From: Annulohypoxylon bovei var. microspora
Lineage: Eukaryota; Ascomycota; Sordariomycetes; Xylariales; Hypoxylaceae
DNA: 64,000 nt
Assembly (NCBI GenBank): GCA_022836615.1
Contig: MU405240.1
Span: forward strand, 62,001-126,000
Direction of reading: 5' to 3'
Shown: positions 46,034-57,249 of the stretch, in pieces
How positions within the stretch are numbered: the first letter of the stretch is position 1
Layout of the letters: every line of letters starts with the position of its first letter
Notes under the pieces: model-generated
The model's input: the letters and a program-made list of their open reading frames with translations, nothing else
Databases searched by the model: none
What the model was told of the DNA's origin: nothing
Program-made: the position numbers and the translations under genes

Positions 46034-46910
46034 AGAGTGGTGATGATCTCAACCCCGATTTGTCGCGGTCTTGCCTTCGGGCGCGTGGCCGGGGTGGGCG
46101 ATGGTGGACGTCTGACAGGCGTGTTTTTTATTTCTTTTTCGTTGCTATCGCGTGCTTGACGCGCGATGTGAGGAAGAAGCTAGCCCAGTAAACGCATCTA
46201 CAAGGAGAACCGCATCGCGATAATTACCTATGTGGAAGGATACATTGTTGCAAGCTATCGTAATAGAATTGTGGCCCACCATGTCTTTCCCAGCTACATA
46301 GGTAGGTATTCACAGTCGGATCGTCACCCACCCACCTACCGATCCTGAGGTCGACAACGTGCCCTCCGATTTAGGTAGCCCTATTTGTGTTTCCTGTTTG
46401 CGATACTTCATACTACGTGTCAAAATAGCGCCAAATTTGATGCACCATGTACAAATTACACTTTTCTCCTGCATACAGTTTTTGGTGCCTACAGGATAAC
46501 AAACTGCACAGTACGCACTACTCATGCATACCTAGGTAGGGCACCACATTTGACACTATTCTGTGTGTTCAACCTGCCGTAACATTAGCAATTTTCACGT
46601 TTTCATTGTCACGATAGTGTCCAAGTCGCTAGTATTGTAAAATGAAATATCATTCGTAGCCATTGGGGCTTGTATGGGGTTATTCCCCCTCTGTCCTAAC
46701 CTTGCGGTTGGCATATATGCTCTGATGCTTGCTCTCATACGACTACCCCATATACTTCGTTGAGATGTCGTATTTCCATCAATCAACGAAGCGTTTTCTA
46801 CCTCAACCCAACGCCGAACGGATATGCTATATGCAGGATATCTTAATTTTCTTGTGCCAGCCTTTTTTGCTCTTACGCACTTAAACTCCAAATAACGCCA
46901 TGCCAGGTGC
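46034..46910. other. Intergenic, convergent
   Basis: About 880 bases between the small gene (plus) and the glycosyltransferase-like gene (minus), therefore mainly 3' sequence of both. Frames at 46310-46582 on both strands have no domain. TAGGTAGG words at 46298-46306 and 46531-46540. Confidence 0.5.
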
Positions 46911-48746
46911 TTATAACGACAATGCCATCCACTGGAAATCACCATCGATGTTGACCCATTTCCCCTCCTCCATCGCCTTTCCCCAACCCATGATCACGGC
47001 TATCAACCGACATCCCATCGCACTCATAGTACAAATGACAAAGTCGCTAGCCTGACCAAGGACAGCCAAGTCCATCGCGTAGGCTCGACCAATTAGCCCT
47101 CTAAGCCTCATGGTCTCCGCCGACGGTCGTAACGTTGGTTGTACATCGTCTCCTGCGTTGGCGTTATTCAACGTCGACCGACCTAAGTTCCAGAACATGC
47201 TCGCAAAGAATCCACCCTCCCAACCGAAGGTTTCGTCGACGAATTTATGCATCACCGACTTATCCGGATTCGCGTCCTTGATGTGTTGCTTACTGGCAAG
47301 CTTGATTTGCTCTTGGGCCCGATGCGAACCCGAGAACTCTTCCGTTTCGTAAACGTCAGGATCATCTGACGCAATAATAGAGAATGAATGTTGTTTTGCG
47401 ACTAGATCCTCCCCACCGAGAGGAGTGCTGAAGTTGTGATACTCTTCAATAAGCTCCTTAGATCTTTGCGTGTAAATATTTAGGGGCACATATGCCCCAT
47501 TATATTGATATTCGTATGGGTGTAAATCGCCATGCCGAATATGGACTCCGATAATCATGCCATCATGGTAACCCCCTTCTGTCACTTTGGCCATCGTTCT
47601 GAGCTCCTTAACACGGTGCTCTATATAAACCTGATCCTCGTCATTGAGGCGGAATAGGGCCTCGTATCCAACTCGAGCAAGATTGTATATCGGTCGTTCT
47701 CGATCAACATCACTTCGACGAAGATTCCCATACTCGGCATTGAAGGTCTTGCCGAAGGTCTCAGACGCCGTGGCAGATGATACGACCAAGTGGCGTGCAT
47801 TGTGCGGGCACGGGAGCATCTCGTGACGCGGCGGTGGGTTGCAGTCAGGCATCGGAGGCGGCTTAAAAATGGCGGTATATTCGCCATATACCCACCGCGA
47901 ATCGTCAATGAAAAAAGATCGCCTTTCTTTCTGGGCGAGACCATACGCCATCCACATCATCATCAACGTGGGACCAAGTCCAGCATCGGCTGACTCGAGG
48001 ACAAATGTCAAGGACGTCTTGCAAATACTCTTATCGACCAATCCATCCGCCCTATCCCCCACTAAATGACCGTCTTGAGCTTGAGCAGTTACTTTCCATG
48101 CTTTTCCCTCTACACCCGGTAGTAGTCCTCGTTTCTCAGCATCCCTGACATCAATAAAGTAGGGATCTTCGTAGTAGTAATCTGTCTGGGGTTGTTGATT
48201 CGTATGACCATGCAACTCTCTAACGTGGGCAGCTACCTCCTGGCATTTGGCGCATATATCCGAATACTCCTTAACGGTTAGAGGAAAGGAATACGTAGGT
48301 GGAATAGAGACCGTCCACTTCGACCTGCCGTTCCGGTCTGTCACGGCAATGGGCGTAGGAAAATCCGGTAAGTCATACTGTCCGACCATCTCATACTCTT
48401 CATGGTTGTCCAAAGCCCATGAAACGACCGGCACTCGTACCTCCTTCTTTACGACGGCCCTAATAACAAACGTGATCAATGCAACTCCGATAACCCATAT
48501 GATAACTCGGGCGACTCGGCTTGGTCTCGGTCCGTTGGATAGCTTCCGTGGCCGGGGTACCAAGGCTGGTAGTCCGGGAGAGGGCGGAGGGGAGAACATT
48601 AGGTGGTTAAAGTTGAAGCGTGACGAGGTTGAGGATAGTGGTGCCTTTTCATGCTGGTAGGACGCGGCTCTGCGCAAATTGATTCGAGGTGGTGAGACGA
48701 TCATCTTGGCGTGAGCGCTCTGGGATAAGTCCAAAGTCGGCGGCAT
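46911..48746 (-). CDS. Type II membrane protein, GT23 (FUT8/NodZ)-like glycosyltransferase
   Basis: Single exon, 611 residues from ATG 48746 (MPPTLDLSQS); the frame opens earlier, at 48929, only through TTG. A Pro/Ser/Arg-rich cytosolic tail of 80 residues precedes one membrane anchor (about 81-98, VIIWVIGVALITFVIRAV), as in Golgi type II enzymes. The lumenal part follows the FUT8/NodZ order. SRWVYGEYTAIFKP (about 283-296) corresponds to the WRYATGGWETVFRP-type block, IIGVHIRHGDLHP (398-410) to the GVHVRRTDK nucleotide-sugar block, IIASDDPDVYE (457-467) to ATDDPSLL, and DLAVLGQASDFVICTMSAMGCRLI (559-582) to the SQADFLVCTFSSQ block. The second Arg of the RR motif is His here. Ascomycetes are not known for core fucosylation, so the donor and acceptor cannot be stated. 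Proteins of this layout are widespread but uncharacterised in Pezizomycotina. Confidence 0.78.
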   Translation of the reverse strand: MPPTLDLSQSAHAKMIVSPPRINLRRAASYQHEKAPLSSTSSRFNFNHLMFSPPPSPGLPALVPRPRKLSNGPRPSRVARVIIWVIGVALITFVIRAVVKKEVRVPVVSWALDNHEEYEMVGQYDLPDFPTPIAVTDRNGRSKWTVSIPPTYSFPLTVKEYSDICAKCQEVAAHVRELHGHTNQQPQTDYYYEDPYFIDVRDAEKRGLLPGVEGKAWKVTAQAQDGHLVGDRADGLVDKSICKTSLTFVLESADAGLGPTLMMMWMAYGLAQKERRSFFIDDSRWVYGEYTAIFKPPPMPDCNPPPRHEMLPCPHNARHLVVSSATASETFGKTFNAEYGNLRRSDVDRERPIYNLARVGYEALFRLNDEDQVYIEHRVKELRTMAKVTEGGYHDGMIIGVHIRHGDLHPYEYQYNGAYVPLNIYTQRSKELIEEYHNFSTPLGGEDLVAKQHSFSIIASDDPDVYETEEFSGSHRAQEQIKLASKQHIKDANPDKSVMHKFVDETFGWEGGFFASMFWNLGRSTLNNANAGDDVQPTLRPSAETMRLRGLIGRAYAMDLAVLGQASDFVICTMSAMGCRLIAVIMGWGKAMEEGKWVNIDGDFQWMALSL

Positions 48747-51700
48747 CGCTAAAGTACTAGATATGTAGTGACGTCGAAAAAACGACCTCACTACTGTGAC
48801 ATCCACGGGAACGGAACGGGATGTCGGGATTGGACGTTTCTTGTAATCACAGCCCGTAGGCCAATATAAGGAGTGACAGGAGGCCCAGCTGTATGACGCT
48901 GTGGCGGAGAGAGAGAAGATTGGGTTCAAATGCGAAAAAGGAGCGACAGATGATTCAAAGACAACGAAGACGGCGATTACCTATTAGAGCCAGGCATCAG
49001 GGCATACGGCTTGTGTAGTTTCTCATCTACATCTGCGGTGTATCGACGAACAAGTTACCACCTAACTACCGAAGATGGTGAACCTCGAGTGGCAGAAAGT
49101 GAGGAAACTCCGGGTGGTGGCCGAGCCTTCGTGCGACGCGGTACTTGTATGCCTAATGTCTTCGACACTTGGAGGAGATCGTACCCAGAAAAAGTAGGTG
49201 ATCACTCAGGCGCAGGTGCGTGACGATCTCTACTAGTTTTTTCCCTTCTCGGCACTAGATCGCAGAGAGCAGCCGTCCGTCGGTGCTTAGTACCTAGGTA
49301 TGTACAATATTTCCCAGGAGATGGGAGAAGACGGGGGTCGAAAAGGACCCAATATATTTGACCGCCCAATGCTTTTTGGTGGTGAGACGACGATCACTAG
49401 TATGTGGTCCAATGGAGCCGAGGAATACGATGTGGTCGAGGTGCAGATGAATAGCCAAATACTCTTGGCATAGAAAGAGAGACCACGATAGGTAGCCACA
49501 GGCTTACAGGGCTGAGGCAACCAGGCCGAGGTAGGAAGACACGGAAAATATTTCGTCGATCGAAAAGAAAAATTAATTAAAATAAAACAAACACAGTATT
49601 GCCTTACAGTACTATGTAGAAGAAACCAACGAAAAAAATACCTTCGGTTCTCTCCAGATCCTTTCGACGCAAAGGAAGATGTGCCGAGCCACTTATTGGA
49701 AAGAGGATAAGTGTGTAATAGCAGGAGCGGAATGGTAAAAAAAGAAAAGAAAAGATGACAACATCGTGGGTTACGCAGGGTAGCGGGATGATGTCAGACC
49801 ACACAGACGAAAGATGGAAAGATTCAGATTTCCATTTTTTTCCTTCCAGGAAGATCGACCAACCGTAATCTTAACAGTTCCTGATCTCCGTCGGTCCTGT
49901 TATGGATTTGCAAGGGGTAAAAAGACCTCTTGCAGCTCTAATAAATTCTGATAATGTATCTGAAGCAACAGATGGGATTTCGCATTGTACACTATTAGAA
50001 TTGACCAACTCCCAAAAGCAATGACAAACGAGATGAAATGTGCAAATACACAGTGGAGGTCAGGTATGTGTGTGTATTTTTAATCTGTCATAGTTGGAAG
50101 TGGACAAACGGCAAAAGCTTAACCTAGTACATTCGTGTTGGACATAGCAGCCATAGACGGCATCTACTTCCATACCTCCATATACCTAGTAGGTATGTAC
50201 CTTCCTTATCCCACGGATATTATTCAAATATGGGTAACCAATACATACACGGATGCAGTTGGATGATTTCCGCCTTGGGATTTTTAAGCTTTCTACTATG
50301 TAATGGTAGCCGAGATGTACCCTTTTAAGCAGTAAGAAGTTAGCTCCAATCATCAGATTGTTTAAGCAGCCAATTGCAATCTCGTTAGCAATTTAGGTTC
50401 GCCGAGATTATATTTTTGTCATGCATTATTTTTCATGATTCCCCATATGTACTAGGTATGCGTACCCCAATCCTCGGGTGACACGGTACCATTGACTTTG
50501 ATGGTGTAAAAACATCATGTTAAATGATTGGTCGGATTTGTCTTGAGAGGATCGCCATTTGAAACCCCTGAGCATTTTGAAACAGCGCTAAGAGTCGCTT
50601 CAAGGGACTCCACCTCATTGGTTCGTTGATTCGGAATTTGGGGGCATGACGATATTCTAAGCGGATCGTTTCTCGTTAATGGCATGGTTCCTAACCTAGC
50701 CCTGAAGGTCCCTTGAAATCCTCTCTTTTCATCACAAGTTCATTTTTAACAGTCAGAAGGGCGTCAGGAAAAGTGCAGACAGTGGGTGTATACAGTCCAG
50801 AACACTGTATGTTATATATCCTTTGCACTACCTCTTGAGGTAACTTACACGAAATATGGCTGGCAATAGATGGTGATTAGATAATCAGGGGATAGCTTTT
50901 GAGAACGTGCGAGACACTGTATACGCGCACTGTCTGCACTTTTCCTGACGCCATTCTGACAGTTTAACTGTCTTTAGAAAATGCTCTGCAGAATTCCATG
51001 TTTACATAAGACATAAGACACGGACTTGATTCCCGTTGGCTTTCCTAAACCTCGGATCGCCGGATACTACCTCGGGGGGGCTTTCTCCAACCTCCATGAT
51101 GACAGCGACGAAGTCCAAGTTAGTGGTTGGTCTAGTCGGTTTGGCAGTTTAGTTAGTGTGGCAGTTTATCGTCGCAGAATCTTACGTTAACAGGTTGAGT
51201 CCTTGATTTGTTGGTTTTCTGACCAGCTAACGACGATCTTGTCAGACGCTCTGCCACAATTGTTAGTTGATTGAAAGCTAATAGGCAATTTGGCAATTCG
51301 TAACCCGCCTCTTAGCATGCCTCGTTAGCTAGGTCTGAGTGGCGTCAGTCCCCGCCATCAGCTCCTATTGGTAGACGCAGTATTGGGACGAGACGACGAG
51401 AGCAGAAGAGGTGGCCGCGAAGACAACCGATGTAGAGGCATTGTTGGACCAAACTAGTTTCTGTATTCGCCGAGTGGTCCTTACAAACGAGCACGTTGCA
51501 ATTGCAGGAATGCGGTGCAGCATTGACGAAACGACAATTCTGTGCTCCCATCAATCCTTTCTAACCTGGTTATGTCCTCAGCATGTTCTGCCGTGCCACC
51601 TCACAGTTCAGGCCAAAAAGCCACGAGTATTTAGCTCAGAGAAATCTCTGCGGGACCATGTCCTCTCCCCGGCGCGGTATTGACTACTAGCATCTACCTA

Positions 51701-52950
51701 TGTTTCCTCCATCTTCGGAGCAAAGTGTCCTCCCCGACGCCGTCCGTGATTAGAAGAGCCATCTAGACCCTCATATCTTCACCGGTTAAACATAAGATGA
51801 TGGGGGAATCGCGTAGTTTAAAAATAGCATCATAAAGTCCGACCATGTTCATGCCGCATGCTAATATCTTTTAGATGATCGCCTTACTACAATGCAGCTG
51901 AGGCCGGCTGTTTGTGAGACTTTATTAGTTAGCCACCGTCATAGAATCCAATGCCACGTTGTAAGAATTACCATATTAGATCCGGTTTCAGCTTTACTAT
52001 ACGACGTATTAATTCGAAAGGACCACGGCCCAGCATTCCACCACCGAGGTCGTCACCTAACCCATATACCCATAATACCATCCGATTGTAAAAGTTGAAC
52101 TGCACCCAACCGCTTAAATAGGCACGTGCGGGATCCTGAAGGTGTCCGGTCTATCGTCCTGAATCATCACGCCCGAATCTAGAACAAGAAGCAAGCCTAA
52201 CACATAAAACATACTTAAGACCATTGAAATCTCATTTTGTCGTTTACTATGTTGATGATATAGGATATAGAGATGTGCCGCCAAAATTGCCATAACCAGA
52301 TGAACTTGGTTGATAAATATGCAGCTGACCGAACTCCGAGCGAACACTTGCTCGGTGCTCGACGGAAGGCTAGCTACATCGCTGTTCTTCACAATCACTT
52401 TGTTGGGATGTAAACGCGCAACACCATAGCAAAAGACTAGGTCTATCCCAGGTACCGGGTGTCAGCTTCGTATTGTTTAGGTTGTCATGAAGCCCCTAGG
52501 AGGTTCTGTGTGGTTTCACAGACTCAAAAGTATCATGCATAGAAATCCCATGGCAATTAGATCATATTTACGCCTCCGTTTTTTGTGAGCCTGAGCCCGG
52601 CATAGGTTTCAATAATATACAGAGAAGAAACCCCGTAGGGACAAAAACAAGGTTGCTCTGCCACCTATTCACGTTCCTACCGACTGCCATTAGAAAATAA
52701 AACAATCCCGTCGCCCTCATTTGATACATCTTGATAACAAAAACATTGTCCGACGGCTCGGAAACGGCTGAAATGATCCGTTAACTTCCTTTCCTTCGTC
52801 AAGACATTCACGTTCCACAGGCCCCTCGGCGTAGCAAACAGATGAATTGGATCGGGTATAAAACAAACGGCAGAAGCAGTGCCTAACCGGAACGCCTCAT
52901 TAATTCGCAAAGATGATGGATGCTGCCTCCTGAATCGCACATGGGGATAT
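48747..52950. other. 4.2 kb intergenic interval with one MITE
   Basis: No gene supported. The left end holds the promoter of the glycosyltransferase-like gene and the right end the 3' side of the kinesin gene. Frames at 51345-51683 (both strands), 52114-52398 (minus, two hydrophobic stretches but only a GTG start) and 52677-53033 lack recognisable domains. A MITE-like element lies at 50750-50962. TAGGTA words at 49291-49297 and 50187-50197. Confidence 0.45.
50750..50962. mobile_element. Miniature inverted-repeat element (MITE), 213 bp
   Basis: The ends are inverted copies of each other. The left arm 50752-50796 and the right arm 50916-50960, read in reverse complement, match at 42 of 45 positions, sharing GGCGTCAGGAAAAGTGCAGA and GTATACAGT; differences are at arm positions 8, 34 and 36. 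Adding two bases gives termini CAGTCAG/CTGTCAG. The element is flanked on both sides by TTTAA (50745-50749 and 50963-50967), a likely 5-bp target-site duplication. The 119-base core has no coding frame, so it is non-autonomous. The superfamily cannot be fixed: TTTAA could be read as a 5-bp duplication or as a slipped TTAA. No second copy or transposase was seen in this window. Confidence 0.88.
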
Positions 52951-55901
52951 CTACGCCTCCAGCACGACTTGCTTCGACTCGTGTCCTCGCAATGGCTCAA
53001 GATCCCCATCGTTTGTCTCGGCCGACGTCTCACGTTTGCCGTCGTTGGCTACTCGAACGCTGCCTCGAGAGCCCCTGACGATATCGCCTGCTTCGACCCG
53101 GTCCTGAATCATCTCATCTAGGATACGACTCATCTCGTCGACGCTCCTGGCTCGCTTTTTTATCGGCGAGTGGCCCTTGGATCCAGATACCGGTGGATCA
53201 GGAAGAGCTCCTTGGGGCGGTGGGCTTGCTGCCTGTTCATACAAGAGAGACGACCGAGTATCACTCCTCGAATGATCGCCCCGATCGCCCCTCGAGAGAT
53301 CAATTCCCTCAGCAACATCTCTTGAACGCGCCGCGCTCCGCAGAGCTCCCAGCATCCGGTCCTTGTCATCTAGCCTTGCTCTCAACTCTGCGATCTCGGC
53401 ATCCTTCTCCTTCATAAGGGTGGAAACACTGTGATCTTCACCAACCATAATGCCCTTATTCGGGGCTGAGAGGCCAACCGAAGTTCGCGAGGAGCTAGCA
53501 CGACGAGCTTGCAGGAGACGTTTCTCGAGGGTGGCGATATATCGGTTCTTATCGGCGAGATCTGCCTGCAGAGCCTGGTTCTGAGATTGCAGGGAAGCTG
53601 TACCATCACCATATTCGCCCAGACTATCCTCGTCCTCATTTGACGCCTGTTCCCCTATACTGGAGCGCCGCTTCCTTAGTGACCGTCGGCCAATAGTAGA
53701 AGATGAGGAATTCATAGAACCGGTTCTCTCTAGCAGTGAACGGCTGCCGTTGGAAGTGGCGACGGATGTCCGAATAGACGTTTGAGAAAATCTGGTGTGA
53801 ATCCCTAGCGCGCTATAAGTTCCACCAGTATTGACTCCTGTCGATTTCGAGCTGAGGATTAGCCGATTCAGATGGTCGATCCGCTCTTTTAATGCGGTAC
53901 GTGCGAGCTGCATCTCCAACATCTGCTCCTCATGCCTTGCTTCCTGTTCCTTTTCACGAGCGCGTTCTTCCTCCTCGTCTTTAGTCTTTTCTTCTTCCTC
54001 GGCCTGAGTATTATTTGATTTGGCTTGGGTCTCAAGTTGGTTCTTGAGTTCGAGAATCTCCATCCGGTAACGTTCCAAGAGAACTCTAGCTCCTCCTTCA
54101 CCTCCGGCGCCGAGCGCTTCTTCGGCCTTTTTGGCATGACTAACAATGTTGTTCTTTGCCCTTGAAGCGAACTTGAGGGTGTTTATCGTTTCGTTTGCAT
54201 GGCTGTTCGCGGAAGCTGCACTGCCAGCAGCGCCGGTCTGAATCGTGCACAAAATGCTCACTAACGAGTTTCCGGCTAGAGCTCCTTGGAGGAGTCGAGT
54301 CAGCTTGCTATCTCGGTAAGGCAAGTGCTTCCCATCCTTGTCTGCCGTTTTGCTGTCTTTGTCCTTGTGATCCGAGAGCTTGGATATAACAGTTCCTAGA
54401 GTCAATAAACTTTTGTTGATGTGGGAACCTTCCGTCCGGCGTTCCTTTGACTCGGCAGCTTTTTCCGAGCCTGCTAAATCGATCAAGCTCAGCGTAGAGA
54501 CACGAACACCACCAGGAGGTAGGCCTGAGCGTTTGCTCTCACCACCTGCGCCGCCAGGTATGCGTTCTCTGCTTTCGACCACGATCTGCACAACAGCATG
54601 ACTGCGAGAGCTCCTAGCGTTGAATTGTGTGCTCGCGGTTCTACGAGCTTGGTCACCGCGGGCAATCACCCGCAAAAGTTGTGTGGGACTTTGGACGATC
54701 TCTTCCTTCAACGGAGTAGCGTAAACACCTCGCTTGCTGTCCTCCCGCAATTTGATCTCCTCTTGCGCGCCCGCTCCGGCACCGCCGCCGGAGGCCATGC
54801 TTAAGAGATCATGGATCCTTTCGTTGTAGATCTCTAGGTAGCTAACACGCAACAGGAACTCCCTAGAAGGAGTCTCGCGAATGTACGAGAAAATGTCCGT
54901 TATGGCAAGAGGAATCACACCAGGGGATGATGCGGTTCCCTGCATGGAAAACGTCTTTCCAGTGCCCGTCATACCATATGCGAACACAGTACCATGGTAC
55001 CCTTCCATAACCCGGCGAACTAAGCGCTTTGCAATGTGGTCGTAGACTCTGCTATTGTCATCGTGTGTCGTGAAGACATTATCTACCAAATGGTTAGTTA
55101 ACCTTCGAGTAAAAAGTAAAATTAGCACGAAACACGCTCACCGTAATAGTAATCACCTCCTTCACGTCCACGATACGCTACTAGAGACCTGCGGCCATCT
55201 ACCATCCATTCGCCTTCTGGTTTGCCGTTGTTACTCCCGGCATCGGGCCTCACCCTGACACTGACAATGACGTTGCCCTTGCCCTCCATTCCTTTAGAAG
55301 CACGCTTATCAACGGTTGAAGTCCCCGCTGTATCAGCTAGATCATCATAGGTTGTTGCCGAGGTAGAATACGAGCCTTGCGCAGAAGAGCTTCGGCTCTG
55401 TGGGGGAGACGAAATACTAATAAGTCCATCCGAGTTCCTCGTACCGGCTCCGCCCAGAAGCGACTTTCCCTCACCGCTACCATTTAATAAACTTGGTACT
55501 CCACTACTCATATGAGCCATCTTAGAAGTTGGTTGAGGAGTACGTGATTTCCTCGACGGAGTCACCGCCCCAGATAAGGGGCTTGGTGGATGACTTGCCA
55601 CGCGGCTCGGCGGCTGAGGAAACGAGTTTATGCTCACACTTTTCCTAATGGTCTTTCCAGCGCTGTTGACCCCATGTGAGCTTCTTGGGACTGGGAGGGC
55701 TGTCGTTGGAGCAGGAGACGGAGGAGGGCCGGGATACCCATTCGCGGAGGGTGCTCGAAGGCCGCTTCTAGGCGTACCATGATTGTTGCTGGCAGTCGCT
55801 AAGCCACCCATACTCTTTCGGGTCTTTGCGACAGGTAGAGCTGGAAGAGAGCCGGTTGGCGGGCCATTCGAAGGCCGCGGTCGGGGTAGGGTGGTCGCCA
55901 T
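52951..55901 (-). CDS. Kinesin-7 motor protein (KipA/Kip2/Tea2-like)
   Basis: Plus-end-directed microtubule motor; KipA/Kip2/Tea2 relatives carry plus-end factors and help position polarity sites. Two exons on the minus strand: 55901-55142 and 55082-52951 (963 residues), joined by a 59-nt intron that restores DYYYDNVFTTHDDN. The N-terminal 205 residues are Pro/Ser/basic and probably disordered. Motor domain about 213-570: start VSVRVRPD, P-loop GMTGTGKT at 290-297, switch I NARSSRSHA at 408-416, switch II DLAGSE at 455-460, and YRDSKLTRLLQ. A Gly/Ala-rich insertion (ASGGGAGAGAQ) lies between motor strands. Coiled coils follow (about 575-665, 755-785 and 805-835), then a Ser/Arg-rich tail. The motor sits centrally after a long basic extension, which supports a Kip2-type assignment rather than CENP-E. 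The frame starts earlier (55928) only through GTG. Confidence 0.95.
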
Positions 55902-57227
55902 ATTAATAGGGTGTCTATGACCTGACACAAGACGAGGGGAAGAAGAATTAGGTTGACGGCGTTGATTCTGTTACCAACTACAGCTCCTTAATGTACGGTG
56001 CTAATCGATTTACCGCAGACGAATCCAGATCCGAGAAGATTACAACAACATCAATGGCGTTCTTTTCGTCTCATAGTAAAAACTTCCGTATACGAACGTT
56101 TCCTGGACAGAAACTCTTTATTCCCAAATTCGGCAATCGAGAAATGTTCGAGGATAGTTACAATCGGGACGATTAGGGTAGCGGGTATCGAGTTGGTGTG
56201 ACAAAACGTAACCGAAAGTTACGACCCCTCACAGGTCTAGGATGTGATTATCTCGATATAAATGGCTTAATAGGGTAGAAGAATGTTGGTGAAACTCCAC
56301 GTGGGTGAACAAGAATCCAAAGTTGATTTTAAAAGGTTCCAGGCTAATCTATTCAAGCACCTGTCAATACGGAACAGATTCGAACATCTAAACTTTGCGC
56401 TGCATTTTTAGACTTGTTAATTGAGTCACTTACTTAAGTCGCAAGTACCTCTAGTTAGGTAGGTTAATAATGTAAGTACGTATTTGTTTGTTTGTACGGT
56501 TGATAGGTTGATAGGTTAATAGGTATTGTGTTGATACAAGTCCAAACACGCGAAGGTGGACGTTTCGGAACGGGGGGTATCTCCAAAGTAACCGAAAAAT
56601 AGTTTAAGAATGTATTGCCGAAACCGACAATAGAAAAATCCAGCAATTCCTGGTTTCGCAAAATGACAACGGATACAAAGAACAAATGAGACTGTGTTGG
56701 TGGTTGGGTGTTTCTTTCGGCGGTTCGCTGTGATTTGCTTTCTTTTGGTGAGGTCCTTGCGAAAGATGGATGGGGCCGAGACACTTTTTAGAGACACCGA
56801 GTAACCCGATTCTATTTTCGGTGGAAAAACGAACGAATATACAAGTAGGTATCGCGAAAACAAATTATCGGGACGAAGAAGAAGTTGCTAAAGTAACGAT
56901 TAGGTAAGTAAGTATTGAAAATTACAATGAATGAATGGCGGGCGTCGCGATCGGGTAGCTACCTTAAGCACCCAACGATGAATATTCTCAAAAAGAAGCA
57001 TGCGCGAAGGTTAAGAAACTGGAGTTCGTGGATCCTGTGGAGAGAAGGACGATAGGTAGGTCGTGCAGGTCGTGGAAAGTGCTTGCTTGCTTCCTCACTT
57101 CGCCTTGCTTTGGTGGAAGTAACAACCTTGAAGTTGGTCCGGGCTTAGGACAGGTACTTTGGGTTGGGGTAGGTTTTTGAGAGAGTGGAGGGGGGGCAAG
57201 GGGGTTGGATGCGCGGCCAGAAAGTTC

Positions 57228-57249
57228 ACCTAGGCACCTAGGTAGGTGA
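57228..57249. repeat. CCTAGGCACCTAGGTAGG word
   Basis: Two CCTAGG palindromes in tandem followed by TAGGTG, a compact member of the dispersed word family upstream of the kinesin gene. Confidence 0.6.

Noticed and set aside
52114..52398. A 94-codon minus frame with two hydrophobic stretches, possibly a small membrane protein
   Set aside because: Begins at GTG with no ATG, no splice sites that extend it into a recognised family, and the surroundings are non-coding.
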